Assembly: GCA_964420925.1 (NCBI GenBank)
Contig: CAYQVB010000022.1
Location: 1-64,000 of the forward strand
Direction of reading: 5' to 3'
DNA: 64,000 nucleotides
From: JAJEAD01 sp964420925
GTDB taxonomy: Bacteria; Pseudomonadota; Gammaproteobacteria; HK1
The notes under the pieces are model-generated. The model worked only from the letters and a program-made list of their open reading frames with translations, searched no databases and was not told where the DNA came from. Below, one piece after another: positions 60,974 through 64,000 of this stretch. Made by a program: the position numbers and the translations under genes. Position 1 is the first letter of the stretch. The number at the start of each line of letters is the position of its first letter.

Positions 60974-61810
60974 TCATAGCCCCAGCAACCGTCGGGCATT
61001 TCCTTCCAGATATTTGTGCTTGATCTCATCGCTCGCGAAGCCAAGGTTGTCGACGATCTCCATCACTTCCTTCAGCGGCCCGCAATTGGGATAGACGCTG
61101 CCGTACATGATCTGGTCGGAAAGCTGTCGGTTCGCCGCCTTTACGTAATCCTCAGACCCTGCGAACTCGTAGTGGATGTACTGACCGGGAACGAGGTAGA
61201 CGTTCGGCTGCTTGTAGCAGAGTCCAATAGCTTCGCGTGAGTACGGCCAGGCCGCATGTTGAATAACGATGTTCAGGTTCGGGAAATCCGTCGCCACGTG
61301 GTCGACCCACTCAGGCTTGCAGTCGTCGAGGTAGGGACCCAGCAAGGCGCTCATCACCGTTACTACGAACAGGCCGCGCTTTTGCGCCTCCTCGTAGATC
61401 GGATAAAGGCGCCGGTCGTTGAACCGCATCGACTTCCGCGCCGTGCTCGGTTCCACCGTGAGGCCAACCATACCCAGTTCCAGCACGTGATCGATCTCTT
61501 CCAGGCCACGAACCGGATCCGTCGTATCGATCGAGCCCAATCCTACGAACCGGCTGGGATAGCGCTTGACGATGTCGGAGATCACTTCGTTCGTGGTTGG
61601 CTTGAATCCGGGCTTGTCCGTTGGTGCGGGCACCCCGACGACGCCCATCTCGATGCCCGCCTCATCCATCTCCCGGAACATCAGGCCGATGTCTTGGCGT
61701 TCGAATGATGGCGCCGGTTCAAGGTGCATCTTGCGTAGGTAGTCGCGCGTCAATTCTGGCGTGATGGATTGCGTCCCAATAGGCCGGAAGCGGAAATCTA
61801 TGGCGCCCAT
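60974..61810 (-). CDS. amidohydrolase-2 family protein lacking the HxH motif
   Basis: A 278-residue TIM-barrel protein. It is recognisable by MFREMDEAGIEMGVVGVPAP, RYPSRFVGLGSIDTTDPVRG, LGMVGLTVEPSTARKSMRFN, FPNLNIVIQHAAWPYSREAI and the end YLEGNARRLLGL. The first barrel strand is AIDFRFRPIG, where the family has D-x-H-x-H, so both His are Arg. The later His (IQHAAWP) is present, but the Asp normally in the GTDxP motif is YGSVYPN, so that ligand is missing too. A metal-dependent hydrolase is unlikely; a lyase, isomerase or binding role is possible. Confidence 0.78.
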   Translation of the reverse strand: MGAIDFRFRPIGTQSITPELTRDYLRKMHLEPAPSFERQDIGLMFREMDEAGIEMGVVGVPAPTDKPGFKPTTNEVISDIVKRYPSRFVGLGSIDTTDPVRGLEEIDHVLELGMVGLTVEPSTARKSMRFNDRRLYPIYEEAQKRGLFVVTVMSALLGPYLDDCKPEWVDHVATDFPNLNIVIQHAAWPYSREAIGLCYKQPNVYLVPGQYIHYEFAGSEDYVKAANRQLSDQIMYGSVYPNCGPLKEVMEIVDNLGFASDEIKHKYLEGNARRLLGL

Positions 61811-61908
61811 CCGTCTCTTCCCTCATGGCGGAAAACGATCCATGTGTTTGAGCAGAAAATCATGCTGACCAACAACTTCAGATACGCAAAAGATGGAGCC
61901 TGAGTCGA

Positions 61909-62274
61909 TCAGGCCTCTGGGGCTTTCTGTTGTCTGTTCGAGATCCGGTGCCGCGGCGGCGCTACGATCCGGGTCCGCTGGTGCTTCAGCCGCTCCGCCT
62001 CCCACTTCTCCCAGTCCGGCCGCCGGCGATGGGGGTACAGCTTGTCGAGCACCTTGCGAAGCCTCGCCGCCTCGTCCGGACGGCCTGTGGCCTCGTAGAT
62101 GTCGATGCGGTGCAGGACCTCGTCGATCCGCTCCTGCAGCCCGTAATAGCGAGGATGGAGCGAGCCCACGACCCTCTCGATCGCGAACCCCTTGCTCCTG
62201 ATCGCGTCCCGCAGGCGCCGCTTCCGCTCCACCGTGAGCGGCAGCGTCATGACGTTGCCCTTGTCGCCGCTCAT
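61909..62274 (-). CDS. small basic hypothetical protein, coupled to the membrane gene upstream
   Basis: A 121-residue protein from ATG 62274, which overlaps the previous stop (ATGA). TVERKRRLRDAIRSKGFAIE, SLHPRYYGLQERIDEVLHRI and RRRPDWEKWEAERLKHQRTR show a helical, Arg/Lys-rich protein with a possible short coiled-coil. The longer frame from 62367 would overlap the upstream gene by nearly 100 bases, so the coupled start is preferred. Function unknown. Confidence 0.6.
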   Translation of the reverse strand: MSGDKGNVMTLPLTVERKRRLRDAIRSKGFAIERVVGSLHPRYYGLQERIDEVLHRIDIYEATGRPDEAARLRKVLDKLYPHRRRPDWEKWEAERLKHQRTRIVAPPRHRISNRQQKAPEA

Positions 62275-62663
62275 GATGATCCGGAGGTCCAGCAGGCGAT
62301 GAAGATCCATGACAGAAGAGCCAAACCGAACATGGTCCAGTTCGCGATCAAATCGACACTCTTCCACCCAAAAGAAGGATCCTCCTCATAGCGCAACGGC
62401 CAGTCGCCGGAGGTTTGGGGGAGGCGCAGAATCGCTTCGTCTCTCAGGTAGTGGTACCTCAGGACATACCAGTACAGCTGCACCCCGATGACGGCGAGAC
62501 CGAGGGCCAGGACGCCCCGAATACCCGGCGGGAACCGCACCCCAAATGGGCTGAGATCGTGTGGGTCGGCGCCAGCAATTCCAGCGACGACCAGGATACC
62601 CGAGAGCGCCAAAATGTTCCGGCGATATCGCTGCGCCGCGTCGGGTTCCCACAGTATCTTCAT
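62271..62663 (-). CDS. hypothetical membrane protein with three helices
   Basis: A 130-residue protein from ATG 62663 (MKILWEPDAAQRYRRN). Three hydrophobic segments are visible: ILALSGILVVAGIAGA, GVLALGLAVIGVQLYWYVLR and WTMFGLALLSWIFIACW. A soluble loop (LRLPQTSGDWPLRYEEDPSF) lies between the last two. No family is recognised. It is translationally coupled to the basic protein downstream, so the two may form a membrane complex. Confidence 0.6.
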   Translation of the reverse strand: MKILWEPDAAQRYRRNILALSGILVVAGIAGADPHDLSPFGVRFPPGIRGVLALGLAVIGVQLYWYVLRYHYLRDEAILRLPQTSGDWPLRYEEDPSFGWKSVDLIANWTMFGLALLSWIFIACWTSGSS

Positions 62664-62825
62664 CTTCCATGGCCCCTCGCCCTTGCGCCGTAGTGGCCAG
62701 GTCGTCAAGCCAACGTCAGATTCAGCTTATAAAGAACCCTCACTTCGCCTCCCAAAAGACCTCAACATGATGTCCTTTATGCAAATGTATGGCCGCCGGG
62801 CGGGGGAGGATTGACGAGTACCCTG

Positions 62826-62880
62826 CCCGGCGGCCCGGATGCCTGAGGACGACGCCGTGAAACCCTCAGGCGCTGTTCGC
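62826..62880. repeat. REP-like intergenic repeat, family 2
   Basis: GCCTGAGG (62841-62848) and CCTCAGGC (62864-62871) pair perfectly around a 15-base loop, after CCCGGCGGCCCGGAT. Related stretches are at 9108-9165 and 18215-18265. It lies 50 bases downstream of the autotransporter gene and could act as its 3' structure. Confidence 0.5.
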
Positions 62881-62928
62881 GTCCTCAATCACCGTCGAGT
62901 TCTCTCTCCCGGCGCTTGATCGTCATGC

Positions 62929-64000
62929 CTACCAGTGCAGGCTGCCGCGCAGCATGACACTGTGGTCGGCCGCGCCGCGCGACGATCGGCTGTGCGCGCC
63001 TTCCAGGCTCATCCCGGCCGATGGTCCGATGTCGAGCCGCCCGCCAAGGCTCAGCCGCCGTGACCCTTCCCCCGACAGCGACACGTCGGTATAGGGCGTC
63101 AGCACGCCCCGGCCACCCCACGCGGCGCCGATGCCGTAGGCGACCCGCGCGCTCAGGCGACCGGCCGCCTCACTGGACAGTTCCTTCCCCCCGGTCGCCC
63201 CGGCCTCCCACAACCGTTGCACGCCGCTCGCCGTCCGGCCCCACGCCGGTCGCACGCTGAGCGCGAGCCCCAGGCCCTCGGTGCCCGCATCGATCCGCAC
63301 CAGGCCGCTCACGCCCGACTCCTCGTAGTCGCCGCCGTGAGACAGCAGTGTCCGAGCCCGCCCCTCAAGGGTCAGCCCCAGTGCCGGGTCGGTATACCGG
63401 AGGCCGCCCCCGGCCTCGAGACCGGTGCCGGTCTCTCCGTCCCCGCCGTCGTTCCGCATGCCGACCTCGAGCGAGGGCGAGAACATCGCTCCCGAGGCGA
63501 GTTCCCGGTCGTGGACCCCTTCCAGCATCAGGCGCTGCCTGCTGGCAGCCAGCTTCGTGCTCTCCAGTGTCCCGGAGCCGTCGACATCGGCCCACGTGAA
63601 AGCCATCTCGCCTTTCAGCCGCAGGTTCGTGGTGCCGCCTTCGATCACCTCGTCGCTGGCCACCAGCGGCCCACTCGCGCCCACCGCCCCCATCTTCTGG
63701 GTCATGTCGCTCGTTTGGGTTCCGCCCGACTCCTCGACCTCGAGCTCGCCCCAGCCATAGCCGGCCGCGAGCCACAGGTTCATGCCGCCGGGCGACCCCC
63801 AGACCGCGTAGGGATTGACGCTCGTCAGGGTGGTCGTGAGTTCGCCCGATTGCCCGTCGGGTTCCGTGTAATCCACCGTGCCTTGCGACTGCGACAGGGC
63901 CGCCCCCGCCATCATGACGGGGCTCATCCAGGTATCGGCTCCGATGATGGCGCTCACCACGTCGCCGTCGTAGCTCACGCTCTGCGATCCCCCTCCGGAG
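62929..64000 (-). CDS. autotransporter-type outer-membrane beta-barrel, C-terminal part (runs off the window)
   Basis: The frame is open to the window edge (SGGGSQSVSYDGDVVSAIIG at the start), so only the C-terminal 350 or more residues are seen. They have the alternating, Gly/aromatic-rich pattern of outer-membrane strands: MNLWLAAGYGWGELEVEESG, LRLKGEMAFTWADVD, GVSGLVRIDAGTEGLGLALS, GRLSARVAYGIGAAWGGRGV, TPYTDVSLSGEGSRRLSLGG and HSVMLRGSLHW at the end, with the terminal aromatic residue recognised by the BAM machinery. The passenger domain lies outside the window. An internal GTG at 63978 is not the true start. Confidence 0.85.
   Translation of the reverse strand, partial: SGGGSQSVSYDGDVVSAIIGADTWMSPVMMAGAALSQSQGTVDYTEPDGQSGELTTTLTSVNPYAVWGSPGGMNLWLAAGYGWGELEVEESGGTQTSDMTQKMGAVGASGPLVASDEVIEGGTTNLRLKGEMAFTWADVDGSGTLESTKLAASRQRLMLEGVHDRELASGAMFSPSLEVGMRNDGGDGETGTGLEAGGGLRYTDPALGLTLEGRARTLLSHGGDYEESGVSGLVRIDAGTEGLGLALSVRPAWGRTASGVQRLWEAGATGGKELSSEAAGRLSARVAYGIGAAWGGRGVLTPYTDVSLSGEGSRRLSLGGRLDIGPSAGMSLEGAHSRSSRGAADHSVMLRGSLHW

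Noticed and set aside
1..64000. CRISPR array or rRNA genes
   Set aside because: No regularly spaced direct repeats and no rRNA-like conserved sequence were seen.

Overview
The window is about 60% GC and carries gene families typical of a metabolically versatile alphaproteobacterium: a hut cluster of the hutF type, GMC oxidoreductases, several amidohydrolase-2 enzymes, dipeptide-type and TRAP uptake proteins, and an autotransporter-type barrel. That assignment is an inference from gene content; there is no rRNA or other marker here. The window is unusually rich in decayed genes (transposases, integrases, a porin, FkbM and class I methyltransferases, an AbrB antitoxin, a GYD protein, an internally deleted GMC gene), so it looks like accessory catabolic DNA shaped by past insertion and deletion.

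Layout. 0-8.1 kb: folE behind a promoter overlapped by a Zur-like palindrome, then a hut cluster. hutI-hutU-lyase run leftwards; hutF and the GntR regulator hutC run rightwards from a shared AT-rich control region. The hutH position is held by an ammonia-lyase-family protein without the Ala-Ser-Gly triad that forms the MIO cofactor. 8.2-17 kb: an amidohydrolase, a Rieske/helical fusion protein, a divergent SsuA-TauABC-type uptake system with a second amidohydrolase, and fused IstB/IS256 remnants. 17-21 kb: FkbM and porin pseudogenes around an MDR dehydrogenase. 21-28.4 kb: sulfatase, amidohydrolase, Tm-1-like protein, PEP-hydrolase-like TIM barrel and a flotillin, all on one strand. 28.4-32 kb: toxin-antitoxin and methyltransferase debris around a GMC oxidoreductase and an isochorismatase-fold hydrolase.

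32-41 kb is a tightly packed catabolic operon: acetoacetate-decarboxylase-like protein, old-yellow-enzyme/iron-sulfur reductase, a GYD-domain gene with one frameshift, an amidohydrolase-2 protein lacking its HxH motif, two cupins, an acyl-CoA ligase and an FAD oxidase. 41-48.4 kb: an integrase remnant, a small barrel protein next to the deleted GMC gene, and a complete five-gene peptide/nickel-type ABC importer. 48.6-60 kb: a methyltransferase, remnants, and a second locus with an intact GYD gene, two more acetoacetate-decarboxylase-like proteins, two alpha/beta-hydrolase-fold proteins without the nucleophilic serine, a TRAP binding protein and an APH-type kinase. 60-64 kb: RidA, another HxH-less amidohydrolase, a coupled pair of unknown genes and the C-terminal part of an outer-membrane beta-barrel.

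The most distinctive pattern is that the same unusual set (GYD protein plus acetoacetate-decarboxylase fold without the Schiff-base lysine, beside enzyme folds that have lost canonical catalytic residues) occurs at two separate loci. Their chemistry cannot be read from sequence, but they are the best candidate here for an undescribed pathway. Two families of intergenic hairpin repeats are also scattered through the window.
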